A stretch of DNA of 64,000 nucleotides from Antitrichia curtipendula (taxonomy: Eukaryota > Streptophyta > Bryopsida > Hypnales > Leucodontaceae). Positions within the stretch are counted from its first letter, which is position 1; every line of letters starts with the position of its first letter. The translations under genes were made by a program, and so were the position numbers. The stretch is from assembly GCA_951230915.1 (NCBI GenBank), contig OX579637.1, positions 14,446,001 to 14,510,000 of the forward strand, written 5' to 3'. Positions 1 through 13,440 of this stretch are shown here, piece after piece. The notes below the pieces were generated by a model. The model was not told the DNA's origin. It saw only the letters and a list, made by a program, of their open reading frames with translations, and did no database searches.

Positions 1-183
1 AATAAGTCCAACCTGTACATTAATGGTGTCAAACATCAAATGTCATAGAATTTCATTTTGAAAGAGACTTCATACAAATCGTACAAGTTGCAAATAGTTA
101 CCCTCAAGTACTTAAATGCGCACAAATATTAATTTTGATATGTAAATGCAATTCAATCGCACGTCCATTCAAAAGAATAGAAG

Positions 184-726
184 AATAAGTCCAACCTGTA
201 CATTAATGGTGTCAAACATCAAATGTCATAGAATTTCATTTTGAAGGAAACTTCACACAAATCAGACAAGTTGCAAATAGTTACCCTCAAGTACTTAAAT
301 GCCCACAAATACTAATTTGATAATTAATTGCAAGCCAATCGCACGTCAATTCAAAAGAATATAGAATAAGTCCAACCTGTACATTAATGGTGTCAAACAT
401 CAAATGTCATAGAATTTCATTTTGAAGGAAACTTCACACAAATCGTACAAGTTGCAAATAGTTACCCTCAAGTACTTAAATGCCCACAAATACTAATTTG
501 ATAATTAATTGCAAGCCAATCGCACGTCAATTCAAAAGAATATAGAATAAGTCCAACCTGTACATTAATGGTGTCAAACATCAAATGTCATAGAATTTCA
601 TTTTGAAGGAAACTTCACACAAATCGTACAAGTTGCAAATAGTTACCCTCAAGTACTTAAATGCCCACAAATACTAATTTGATAATTAATTGCAAGCCAA
701 TCGCACGTCAATTCAAAAGAACATAG
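184..726. repeat. Three near-identical monomers; copy at 5086-5628
   Basis: Three successive 181-bp units (starts 184, 365, 546) all carry GGAAAC, ATAATTAATTGCAAGCC and CAATTCAAAAG. The first has the rare ATCAGACAAG at 261. The same trio, including that mark at 5163, recurs 4902 bp (27 units) downstream. One visible difference is TAGACTAAG near 5447 in the second copy. Confidence 0.8.
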
Positions 727-2177
727 AATAAGTCCAACCTGTACATTAATGGTGTCAAACATCAAATGTCATAGAATTTCATATTGAAAGAGACTTCACA
801 CAAATCGTACTAGTTGCAAATAGTTACCCTCAAGTACTTAAATGCCCACAAATACTAATTTGATATGTAATTGCAATCCAATCGCACGTCCATTCAAAAG
901 AATATAGAATAAGTCCAACCTGTACATTAATGGTGTCAAACATCAAATGTCATAGAATTTCATTTTGAAACAGACTTCACACAAATCGTACAAGTTGCAA
1001 ATAGTTACCCTCAAGTACTTAAATGCCCACAAATACTAATTTGATATGTAATTGCAATCCAATCGCACGTCAATTCAAAAGAATAGAGAATAAGGTCCAA
1101 TCTATACTTTAATGGTGTAAAACATCAAATGTCATAGAATTTCATTTTGAAAGAGACTTCACACAAATCGTACAAGTTGCAAATAGTTACCCTCAAGTAC
1201 TTAAATGCCCACAAATATTAATTTGATATGTAATTGCAATCCAATCGCACGTCCATTCAAAAGAATATAGAATAAGTCCAACCTGTACATTAATGGTGTC
1301 AAACATCAAATGTCATAGAATTTCATTTTGAAGGAAACTTCACACAAATCGTACAAGTTGCAAATAGTTACCCTCAAGTACTTAAATGCCCACAAATATT
1401 AATTTGAAAATTAATTGCAAGCCAATCGCACGTCAATTCAAAAGAATAGAGAATAAGGTCCAATCTATACTTTAATGGTGTAAAACATCAAATGTCATAG
1501 AATTTCATTTTGAAAGAGACTTCACACAAATCGTACAAGTTGCAAATAGTTACCCTCAAGTACTTAAATGCCCACAAATATTAATTTGATATGTAATTGC
1601 AATCCAATCGCACGTCCATTCAAAAGAATATAGAATAAGTCCAACCTGTACATTAATGGTGTCAAACATCAAATGTCATAGAATTTCATTTTGAAGGAAA
1701 CTTCACACAAATCGTACAAGTTGCAAATAGTTACCCTCAAGTACTTAAATGCCCACAAATATTAATTTGATATGTAATTGCAATCCAATCGCACGTCCAT
1801 TCAAAAGAATATAGAATAAGTCCAACCTGTACATTAATGGTGTCAAACATCAAATGTCATAGAATTTCATTTTGAAGGAAACTTCACACAAATCGTACAA
1901 GTTGCAAATAGTTACCCTCAAGTACTTAAATGCCCACAAATACTAATTTGATATGTAATTGCAATCCAATCGCACGTCGATTCCAAAGAATAGAGAATAA
2001 GGTCCAATCTGTACTTTAATGGTGTCAAACATCAAATGTCATAGAATTTCATTTTGAAAGAGACTTCACACAAATCGTACAAGTTGCAAATAGTTACCCT
2101 CAAGTACTTAAATGCCCACAAATACTAATTTGATATGTAATTGCAATCCAATCGCACGTCCATTCAAAAGAATATAG

Positions 2178-3633
2178 AATAAGTCCAACCTGTACATTAA
2201 TGGTGTCAAACATCAAATGTCATAGAATTTCATTTTGAAACAGACTTCACACAAATCGTACAAGTTGCAAATAGTTACCCTCAAGTACTTAAATGCGCAC
2301 AAATATTAGTTTTGATATGTAAATGCAATTCAATCGCACGTCCATTCAAAAGAATAGAAGAATAAGTCCAACCTGTACATTAATGGTGTCAAACATCAAA
2401 TGTCATAGAATTTCATTTTGAAACAGACTTCACACAAATCGTACAAGTTGCAAATAGTTACCCTCAAGTACTTAAATGCGCACAAATATTAATTTTGATA
2501 TGTAAATGCAATTCAATCGCACGTCCATTCAAAAGAATAGAAGAATAAGTCCAACCTGTACATTAATGGTGTCAAACATCAAATGTCATAGAATTTCATT
2601 TTGAAAGAGACTTCATACAAATCGTACAAGTTGCAAATAGTTACCCTCAAGTACTTAAATGCCCACAAATACTAATTTGATATGTAATTGCAATCCAATC
2701 GCACGTCCATTCAAAAGAATATAGAATAAGTCCAACCTGTACATTAATGGTGTCAAACATCAAATGTCATAGAATTTCATTTTGAAAGAGACTTCATACA
2801 AATCGTACAAGTTGCAAATAGTTACCCTCAAATACTTAAATGCCCACAAATACTAATTTGATATGTAATTGCAATCCAATCGCACGTCCATTCAAAAGAA
2901 TAGAAGAATAAGTCCAACCTGTACATTAATGGTGTCAAACATCAAATGTCATAGAATTTCATTTTGAAGGAAACTTCACACAAATCGTACAAGTTGCAAA
3001 TAGTTACCCTCAAGTACTTAAATGCCCACAAATATTAATTTGATAATTAATTGCAAGCCAATCGCACGTCAATTCAAAAGAATAGAGAATAAGGTCCAAT
3101 CTATACTTTAATGGTGTCAAACATCAAATGTCATAGAATTTCATTTTGAAAGAGACTTCACACAAATCGTACAAGTTGCAAATAGTTACCCTCAAGTACT
3201 TAAATGCCCACAAATATTAATTTGATATGTAATTGCAATCCAATCGCACGTCCATTCAAAAGAATATAGAATAAGTCCAACCTGTACATTAATGGTGTCA
3301 AACATCAAATGTCATAGAATTTCATTTTGAAGGAAACTTCACACAAATCGTACAAGTTGCAAATAGTTACCCTCAAGTACTTAAATGCCCACAAATACTA
3401 ATTTGATATGTAATTGCAATCCAATCGCACGTCGATTCCAAAGAATAGAGAATAAGGTCCAATCTGTACTTTAATGGTGTCAAACATCAAATGTCATAGA
3501 ATTTCATTTTGAAAGAGACTTCACACAAATCGTACAAGTTGCAAATAGTTACCCTCAAGTACTTAAATGCGCACAAATATTAATTTTGATATGTAAATGC
3601 AATTCAATCGCACGTCCATTCAAAAGAATATAG
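2178..3633. repeat. 8-monomer higher-order repeat, copy 1 (1456 bp)
   Basis: Eight units recur 1455-1456 bp downstream in the same order. Tags include two AAACAG/GCGCAC units, two CATACAAATCG units, the CTCAAATACTT form (2825 and 4281) and the AATCTATACTTT unit (3101 and 4556). The 1-bp change of offset inside the repeat comes from AATAGAAG versus AATATAG at a unit end. Confidence 0.82.
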
Positions 3634-4906
3634 AATAAGTCCAACCTGTACATTAATGGTGTCAAACATCAAATGTCATAGAATTTCATTTTGAAACAGA
3701 CTTCACACAAATCGTACAAGTTGCAAATAGTTACCCTCAAGTACTTAAATGCGCACAAATATTAATTTTGATATGTAAATGCAATTCAATCGCACGTCCA
3801 TTCAAAAGAATAGAAGAATAAGTCCAACCTGTACATTAATGGTGTCAAACATCAAATGTCATAGAATTTCATTTTGAAACAGACTTCACACAAATCGTAC
3901 AAGTTGCAAATAGTTACCCTCAAGTACTTAAATGCGCACAAATATTAATTTTGATATGTAAATGCAATTCAATCGCACGTCCATTCAAAAGAATAGAAGA
4001 ATAAGTCCAACCTGTACATTAATGGTGTCAAACATCAAATGTCATAGAATTTCATTTTGAAAGAGACTTCATACAAATCGTACAAGTTGCAAATAGTTAC
4101 CCTCAAGTACTTAAATGCCCACAAATACTAATTTGATATGTAATTGCAATCCAATCGCACGTCCATTCAAAAGAATATAGAATAAGTCCAACCTGTACAT
4201 TAATGGTGTCAAACATCAAATGTCATAGAATTTCATTTTGAAAGAGACTTCATACAAATCGTACAAGTTGCAAATAGTTACCCTCAAATACTTAAATGCC
4301 CACAAATACTAATTTGATATGTAATTGCAATCCAATCGCACGTCCATTCAAAAGAATATAGAATAAGTCCAACCTGTACATTAATGGTGTCAAACATCAA
4401 ATGTCATAGAATTTCATTTTGAAGGAAACTTCACACAAATCGTACAAGTTGCAAATAGTTACCCTCAAGTACTTAAATGCCCACAAATATTAATTTGATA
4501 ATTAATTGCAAGCCAATCGCACGTCAATTCAAAAGAATAGAGAATAAGGTCCAATCTATACTTTAATGGTGTCAAACATCAAATGTCATAGAATTTCATT
4601 TTGAAAGAGACTTCACACAAATCGTACAAGTTGCAAATAGTTACCCTCAAGTACTTAAATGCCCACAAATATTAATTTGATATGTAATTGCAATCCAATC
4701 GCACGTCCATTCAAAAGAATATAGAATAAGTCCAACCTGTACATTAATGGTGTCAAACATCAAATGTCATAGAATTTCATTTTGAAGGAAACTTCACACA
4801 AATCGTACAAGTTGCAAATAGTTACCCTCAAGTACTTAAATGCCCACAAATATTAATTTGATATGTAATTGCAATCCAATCGCACGTCCATTCAAAAGAA
4901 TATAGA
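3634..4906. repeat. 8-monomer higher-order repeat, copy 2 (7 units retained)
   Basis: Follows copy 1 directly. Seven of the eight units align with 2178-3451. The next unit (4907 on) is a GGAAAC form, not the AAGGTCCAATCTG form expected from copy 1, so the copy is cut short at a unit boundary. Confidence 0.8.
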
Positions 4907-5085
4907 ATAAGTCCAACCTGTACATTAATGGTGTCAAACATCAAATGTCATAGAATTTCATTTTGAAGGAAACTTCACACAAATCGTACAAGTTGCAAAT
5001 AGTTACCCTCAAGTACTTAAATGCCCACAAATACTAATTTGATATGTAATTGCATCCAATCGCACGTCCATTCAAAAGAATATAG

Positions 5086-5628
5086 AATAAGTCCAACCTG
5101 TACATTAATGGTGTCAAACATCAAATGTCATAGAATTTCATTTTGAAGGAAACTTCACACAAATCAGACAAGTTGCAAATAGTTACCCTCAAGTACTTAA
5201 ATGCCCACAAATACTAATTTGATAATTAATTGCAAGCCAATCGCACGTCAATTCAAAAGAATATAGAATAAGTCCAACCTGTACATTAATGGTGTCAAAC
5301 ATCAAATGTCATAGAATTTCATTTTGAAGGAAACTTCACACAAATCGTACAAGTTGCAAATAGTTACCCTCAAGTACTTAAATGCCCACAAATACTAATT
5401 TGATAATTAATTGCAAGCCAATCGCACGTCAATTCAAAAGAATATAGACTAAGTCCAACCTGTACATTAATGGTGTCAAACATCAAATGTCATAGAATTT
5501 CATTTTGAAGGAAACTTCACACAAATCGTACAAGTTGCAAATAGTTACCCTCAAGTACTTAAATGCCCACAAATACTAATTTGATAATTAATTGCAAGCC
5601 AATCGCACGTCAATTCAAAAGAACATAG
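5086..5628. repeat. Second copy of the 184-726 trio (offset 4902 bp)
   Basis: Matches 184-726 at an offset of 4902 bp, with ATCAGACAAG at the same place. The unit just before it carries a private deletion (TGCATCC) and does not match the unit before 184. The copied tract therefore starts at or close to this unit boundary. Confidence 0.78.
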
Positions 5629-6718
5629 AATAAGTCCAACCTGTACATTAATGGTGTCAAACATCAAATGTCATAGAATTTCATTTTGAAAGAGACTTCA
5701 CACAAATCGTACAAGTTGCATATAGTTACCCTCAAGTACTTAAATGCCCACAAATATTAATTTGATAATTAATTGCAAGCCAATCGCACGTCAATTCCAA
5801 AGAATAGAGAATAAGGTCCAATCTGTACTTTAATGGTGTCAAACATCAAATGTCATAGAATTTCATTTTGAAAGAGACTTCACACAAATCGTACAAGTTG
5901 CAAATAGTTACCCTCAAGTACTTAAATGCCCACAAATACTAATTTGATATGTAATTGCAATCCAATCGCACGTCCATTCAAAAGAATATAGAATAAGGTC
6001 CAATCTGTACTTTAATGGTGTCAAACATCAAATGTCATAGAATTTCATTTTGAAAGAGACTTCACACAAATCGTACAAGTTGCAAATAGTTACCCTCAAG
6101 TACTTAAATGCCCACAAATACTAATTTGATATGTAATTGCAATCCAATCGCACGTCCATTCAAACAAATATAGAATAAGTCCAACCTGTACATTAATGGT
6201 GTCAAACATCAAATGTCATAGAATTTCATTTTGAAAGAGACTTCACACAAATCGTACAAGTTGCAAATAGTTACTCTCAAGTACCTAAATGCCCACAAAT
6301 ATTAATCTGATATGTAATTGCAATCCAATCGCACGTCCATTCAAAAGAATATAGAATAAGTCCAACCTGTACATTAATGGTGTCAAACATCAAATGTCAT
6401 AGAATTTCATTTTGAAACAGACTTCACACAAATCGTACAAGTTGCAAATAGTTACCCTCAAGTACTTAAATGCGCACAAATATTAATTTTGATATGTAAA
6501 TGCAATTCAATCGCACGTCCATTCAAAAGAATAGAAGAATAAGTCCAACCTGTACATTAATGGTGTCAAACATCAAATGTCATAGAATTTCATTTTGAAA
6601 GAGACTTCATACAAATCGTACAAGTTGCAAATAGTTACCCTCAAGTACTTAAATGCCCACAAATACTAATTTGATATGTAATTGCAATCCAATCGCACGT
6701 CCATTCAAAAGAATATAG

Positions 6719-7626
6719 AATAAGTCCAACCTGTACATTAATGGTGTCAAACATCAAATGTCATAGAATTTCATTTTGAAAGAGACTTCATACAAATCGT
6801 ACAAGTTGCAAATAGTTACCCTCAAATACTTAAATGCCCACAAATACTAATTTGATATGTAATTGCAATCCAATCGCACGTCCATTCAAAAGAATATAGA
6901 ATAAGTCCAACCTGTACATTAATGGTGTCAAACATCAAATGTCATAGAATTTCATTTTGAAACAGACTTCACACAAATCGTACAAGTTGCAAATAGTTAC
7001 CCTCAAGTACCTAAATGCCCACAAATATTAATCTGATATGTAATTGCAATTCAATCGCACGTCCATTCAAAAGAGTATAGAATAAGTCCAACCTGTACAT
7101 TAATGGTGTCAAACATCAAATGTCATAGAATTTCATTTTGAAACAGACTTCACACAAATCGTACAAGTTGCAAATAGTTACCCTCAAATACTTAAATGCG
7201 CACAAATATTAATTTGATATGTAATTGCAATTCAATCGCACGTCCATTCAAAAGAATAGAAGAATAAGTCCAACCTGTACATTAATGGTGTCAAATATCA
7301 GATGTCATAGAATTTCATTTTGAAAGAGACTTCACACAAATCGTACAAGTTGCAAATGATTACCCTCAAGTACTTAAATGCCCACAAATACTAATTTTGA
7401 TATGTAATTGCAATCCAATCGCACGTCCATTCAAAAGCATATAGAATAAGTCCAACCTGTACATTAATGGTGTCAAACATCAAATGTCATAGAATTTCAC
7501 TTTGAAAGAGACTTCACACAAATCATACAAGTTGCAAATAGTTACCCTCAAGTACCTAAATGCCCACAAATATTAATCTGATATGTAATTGCAATCCAAT
7601 CGCACGTCCATTCAAAAGAATAGAAG
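6719..7626. repeat. 5-monomer block, copy 1 (908 bp)
   Basis: Units in order: CATAC with CTCAAATACTT; AAACAG with ATTAATCTG and ending AGAGTATAG; AAACAG with GCGCAC; ATATCAGATG with ATGATTACC and ending AAGCATATAG; and CACTTTG with ATCATAC. The five recur in order at 8171, 13985 and 19434. Confidence 0.82.
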
Positions 7627-8170
7627 AATAAGTCCAACCTGTACATTAATGGTGTCAAATATCAGATGTCATAGAATTTCATTTTGAAACAGACTTCACA
7701 CAAATCGTACAAGTTGCAAATAGTTACCCTCAAGTACTTAAATGCCCACAAATACTAATTTGATATGTAATTGCAATCCAATCGCACGTCCATTCAAACA
7801 AATATAGAATAAGTCCAACCTGTACATTAATGGTGTCAAACATCAAATGTCATAGAATTTCATTTTGAAAGAGACTTCACACAAATCGTACAAGTTGCAA
7901 ATAGTTACTCTCAAGTACCTAAATGCCCACAAATATTAATCTGATATGTAATTGCAATCCAATCGCACGTCCATTCAAAAGAATATAGAATAAGTCCAAC
8001 CTGTACATTAATGGTGTCAAACATCAAATGTCATAGAATTTCATTTTGAAACAGACTTCACACAAATCGTACAAGTTGCAAATAGTTACCCTCAAGTACT
8101 TAAATGCGCACAAATATTAATTTTGATATGTAAATGCAATTCAATCGCACGTCCATTCAAAAGAATATAG

Positions 8171-9078
8171 AATAAGTCCAACCTGTACATTAATGGTGTC
8201 AAACATCAAATGTCATAGAATTTCATTTTGAAAGAGACTTCATACAAATCGTACAAGTTGCAAATAGTTACCCTCAAATACTTAAATGCCCACAAATACT
8301 AATTTGATATGTAATTGCAATCCAATCGCACGTCCATTCAAAAGAATATAGAATAAGTCCAACCTGTACATTAATGGTGTCAAACATCAAATGTCATAGA
8401 ATTTCATTTTGAAACAGACTTCACACAAATCGTACAAGTTGCAAATAGTTACCCTCAAGTACCTAAATGCCCACAAATATTAATCTGATATGTAATTGCA
8501 ATTCAATCGCACGTCCATTCAAAAGAGTATAGAATAAGTCCAACCTGTACATTAATGGTGTCAAACATCAAATGTCATAGAATTTCATTTTGAAACAGAC
8601 TTCACACAAATCGTACAAGTTGCAAATAGTTACCCTCAAATACTTAAATGCGCACAAATATTAATTTGATATGTAATTGCAATTCAATCGCACGTCCATT
8701 CAAAAGAATAGAAGAATAAGTCCAACCTGTACATTAATGGTGTCAAATATCAGATGTCATAGAATTTCATTTTGAAAGAGACTTCACACAAATCGTACAA
8801 GTTGCAAATGATTACCCTCAAGTACTTAAATGCCCACAAATACTAATTTTGATATGTAATTGCAATCCAATCGCACGTCCATTCAAAAGCATATAGAATA
8901 AGTCCAACCTGTACATTAATGGTGTCAAACATCAAATGTCATAGAATTTCACTTTGAAAGAGACTTCACACAAATCATACAAGTTGCAAATAGTTACCCT
9001 CAAGTACCTAAATGCCCACAAATATTAATCTGATATGTAATTGCAATCCAATCGCACGTCCATTCAAAAGAATAGAAG
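8171..9078. repeat. 5-monomer block, copy 2 (908 bp)
   Basis: Matches 6719-7626 at offset 1452 bp, confirmed by AGAGTATAG (7071 and 8522) and AAGCATATAG (7435 and 8887). Units upstream of it match 6172-6536 at 1634-1635 bp instead, so one unit (about 182 bp) present near 6537-6718 is missing here. Confidence 0.8.
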
Positions 9079-10169
9079 AATAAGTCCAACCTGTACATTA
9101 ATGGTGTCAAATATCAGATGTCATAGAATTTCATTTTGAAACAGACTTCACACAAATCGTACAAGTTGTAAATAGTTACCCTTAAGTACTTAAATGCGCA
9201 CAAATATTAATTTGATATGTAATTGCAATTCAATCGCACGTCCATTCAAAAGAATAGAAGAATAAGTCCAACCTGTACATTAATGGTGTCAAATATCAGA
9301 TGTCATAGAATTTCATTTTGAAAGAGACTTCACACAAATCGTACAAGTTGCAAATAGTTACCCTCAAGTACCTAAATGCCCACAAATATTAATCTGATAT
9401 GTAATTGCAATCCAATCGCACGTCCATTCAAAAGAATATAGAATAAGTCCAACCTGTACATTAATGGTGTCAAACATCAAATGTCATAGAATTTCATTTT
9501 GAAACAGACTTCACACAAATCGTACAAGTTGCAAATAGTTACCCTCAAGTACTTAAATGCGCACAAATATTAATTTTGATATGTAAATGCAATTCAATCG
9601 CACGTCCATTCAAAAGAATAGAAGAATAAGTCCAACCTGTACATTAATGGTGTCAAATATCAGATGTCATAGAATTTCATTTTGAAAGAGACTTCACACA
9701 AATCGTACAAGTTGCAAATAGTTACCCTCAAGTACCTAAATGCCCACAAATATTAATCTGATATGTAATTGCAATCCAATCGCACGTCCATTCAAAAGAA
9801 TATAGAATAAGTCCAACCTGTACATTAATGGTGTCAAACATCAAATGTCATAGAATTTCATTTTGAAAGAGACTTCACACAAATCGTACAAGTTGCAAAT
9901 AGTTACCCTCAAATACTTAAATGCGCACAAATATTAATTTGATATGTAATTGCAATTCAATCGCACGTCCATTCAAAAGAATAGAAGAATAAGTCCAACC
10001 TGTACATTAATGGTATCAAACATCAAATGTCATAGAATTTCATTTTGAAAGAGACTTCACACAAATCGTACAAGTTGCAAATGATTACCCTCAAGTACTT
10101 AAATGCCCACAAATACTAATTTTGATATGTAATTGCAATCCAATCGCACGTCCATTCAAAAGAATATAG
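8897..10169. repeat. 7-monomer core, copy 1 (1273 bp)
   Basis: Unit order: CACTTTG/ATCATAC; ATATCAG with GTTGTAAATAG; ATATCAG with ATTAATCTG; AAACAG with GCGCAC and TTTTGATATGTAAATG; ATATCAG with ATTAATCTG; CTCAAATACTT with GCGCAC; and a GGTATC unit with ATGATTACC. The next two units repeat the first two types. This order recurs at 11261, 14711, 20160 and 22704. Confidence 0.8.
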
Positions 10170-11260
10170 AATAAGTCCAACCTGTACATTAATGGTGTCA
10201 AACATCAAATGTCATAGAATTTCACTTTGAAAGAGACTTCACACAAATCATACAAGTTGCAAATAGTTACCCTCAAGTACCTAAATGCCCACAAATATTA
10301 ATCTGATATGTAATTGCAATCCAATCGCACGTCCATTCAAAAGAATAGAAGAATAAGTCCAACCTGTACATTAATGGTGTCAAATATCAGATGTCATAGA
10401 ATTTCATTTTGAAACAGACTTCACACAAATCGTACAAGTTGTAAATAGTTACCCTCAAGTACTTAAATGCGCACAAATATTAATTTGATATGTAATTGCA
10501 ATTCAATCGCACGTCCATTCAAAAGAATAGAAGAATAAGTCCAACCTGTACATTAATGGTGTCAAATATCAGATGTCATAGAATTTCATTTTGAAAGAGA
10601 CTTCACACAAATCGTACAAGTTGCAAATGATTACCCTCAAGTACTTAAATGCCCACAAATACTAATTTTGATATGTAATTGCAATCCAATCGCACGTCCA
10701 TTCAAAAGCATATAGAATAAGTCCAACCTGTACATTAATGGTGTCAAACATCAAATGTCATAGAATTTCACTTTGAAAGAGACTTCACACAAATCATACA
10801 AGTTGCAAATAGTTACCCTCAAGTACCTAAATGCCCACAAATATTAATCTGATATGTAATTGCAATCCAATCGCACGTCCATTCAAAAGAATAGAAGAAT
10901 AAGTCCAACCTGTACATTAATGGTGTCAAATATCAGATGTCATAGAATTTCATTTTGAAACAGACTTCACACAAATCGTACAAGTTGTAAATAGTTACCC
11001 TTAAGTACTTAAATGCGCACAAATATTAATTTGATATGTAATTGCAATTCAATCGCACGTCCATTCAAAAGAATAGAAGAATAAGTCCAACCTGTACATT
11101 AATGGTGTCAAATATCAGATGTCATAGAATTTCATTTTGAAAGAGACTTCACACAAATCGTACAAGTTGCAAATAGTTACCCTCAAGTACCTAAATGCCC
11201 ACAAATATTAATCTGATATGTAATTGCAATCCAATCGCACGTCCATTCAAAAGAATATAG

Positions 11261-12533
11261 AATAAGTCCAACCTGTACATTAATGGTGTCAAACATCAAA
11301 TGTCATAGAATTTCACTTTGAAAGAGACTTCACACAAATCATACAAGTTGCAAATAGTTACCCTCAAGTACCTAAATGCCCACAAATATTAATCTGATAT
11401 GTAATTGCAATCCAATCGCACGTCCATTCAAAAGAATAGAAGAATAAGTCCAACCTGTACATTAATGGTGTCAAATATCAGATGTCATAGAATTTCATTT
11501 TCAAAGAGACTTTACACAAATCGTACAAGTTGCAAATAGTTACCCTTAAGTACTTAAATGCGCACAAATATTAATTTGATATGTAATTGCAATTCAATCG
11601 CACGTCCATTCAAAAGAATAGAAGAATAAGTCCAACCTGTACATTAATGGTGTCAAATATCAGATGTCATAGAATTTCATTTTGAAAGAGACTTCACACA
11701 AATCGTACAAGTTGCAAATAGTTACCCTCAAGTACCTAAATGCCCACAAATATTAATCTGATATGTAATTGCAATCCAATCGCACGTCCATTCAAAAGAA
11801 TATAGAATAAGTCCAACCTGTACATTAATGGTGTCAAACATCAAATGTCATAGAATTTCATTTTGAAACAGACTTCACACAAATCGTACAAGTTGCAAAT
11901 AGTTACCCTCAAGTACTTAAATGCGCACAAATATTAATTTTGATATGTAAATGCAATTCAATCGCACGTCCATTCAAAAGAATAGAAGAATAAGTCCAAC
12001 CTGTACATTAATGGTGTCAAATATCAGATGTCATAGAATTTCATTTTGAAAGAGACTTCACACAAATCGTACAAGTTGCAAATAGTTACCCTCAAGTACC
12101 TAAATGCCCACAAATATTAATCTGATATGTAATTGCAATCCAATCGCACGTCCATTCAAAAGAATATAGAATAAGTCCAACCTGTACATTAATGGTGTCA
12201 AACATCAAATGTCATAGAATTTCATTTTGAAAGAGACTTCACACAAATCGTACAAGTTGCAAATAGTTACCCTCAAATACTTAAATGCGCACAAATATTA
12301 ATTTGATATGTAATTGCAATTCAATCGCACGTCCATTCAAAAGAATAGAAGAATAAGTCCAACCTGTACCTTAATGGTATCAAACATCAAATGTCATAGA
12401 ATTTCATTTTGAAAGAGACTTCACACAAATCGTACAAGTTGCAAATGATTACCCTCAAGTACTTAAATGCCCACAAATACTAATTTTGATATGTAATTGC
12501 AATCCAATCGCACGTCCATTCAAAAGAATATAG
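11261..12533. repeat. 7-monomer core, copy 2 (1273 bp)
   Basis: Same unit order as 8897-10169. In its second unit the GTTGTAAATAG form is replaced by one with TTTTCAAAGAGACTTTACAC. Its GGTATC unit carries GTACCTTAATGG (12366), a mark shared with copies 3 and 4 but not with copies 1 and 5. Confidence 0.78.
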
Positions 12534-13440
12534 AATAAGTCCAACCTGTACATTAATGGTGTCAAACATCAAATGTCATAGAATTTCACTTTGAAAGAGA
12601 CTTCACACAAATCATACAAGTTGCAAATAGTTACCCTCAAGTACCTAAATGCCCACAAATATTAATCTGATATGTAATTGCAATCCAATCGCACGTCCAT
12701 TCAAAAGAATAGAAGAATAAGTCCAACCTGTACATTAATGGTGTCAAATATCAGATGTCATAGAATTTCATTTTGAAACAGACTTCACACAAATCGTACA
12801 AGTTGTAAATAGTTACCCTCAAGTACTTAAATGCGCACAAATATTAATTTGATATGTAATTGCAATTCAATCGCACGTCCATTCAAAAGAATAGAAGAAT
12901 AAGTCCAACCTGTACATTAATGGTGTCAAATATCAGATGTCATAGAATTTCATTTTCAAAGAGACTTCACACAAATCGTACAAGTTGCAAATAGTTACCC
13001 TCAAGTACTTAAATGCTCACAAATACTAATTTGATATGTAATTGCAATCCAATCGCACGTCCATTCAAAAGAATATAGAATAAGTCCAACCTGTACATTA
13101 ATGGTGTCAAACATCAAATGTCATAGAATTTCACTTTGAAAGAGACTTCATACAAATCGTACAAGTTGCAAATAGTTACCCTCAAGTACCTAAATGCCCA
13201 CAAATATTAATTTGATATGTAATTGCAATCCAATCGCAAGTCCATTCAAAAGAATATAGAATAAGTCCAACCTGTACATTAATGGTGTCAAATATCAGAT
13301 GTCATAGAATTTCATTTTCAAAGAGACTTTACACAAATCGTACAAGTTGCAAATAGTTACCCTCAAGTACCTAAATGCCCACAAATATTAATTTGATATG
13401 TAATTGCAATCCAATCGCAAGTCCATTCAAAAGAATATAG

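Larger units (their letters stand above)
1..6171. repeat. Left block: AAGTCC units with ATAATTAATTGCAAGCC forms
   Basis: Most units start AAGTCCAACCTGTACATTAATGG. Many carry ATAATTAATTGCAAGCC instead of ATATGTAATTGCAATCC, a form I saw only here. Single AAGGTCCAATCTATAC or AAGGTCCAATCTGTAC units are interspersed (starting near 1089, 1454, 1994, 3087, 3452, 4544, 5811 and 5994). The ATATCAGATG change is absent. Private marks include ATCAGACAAG at 261 and 5163, GTGTAAAACATC near 1115 and 1479, and a one-base deletion (TGCATCC) near 5053. Confidence 0.8.
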
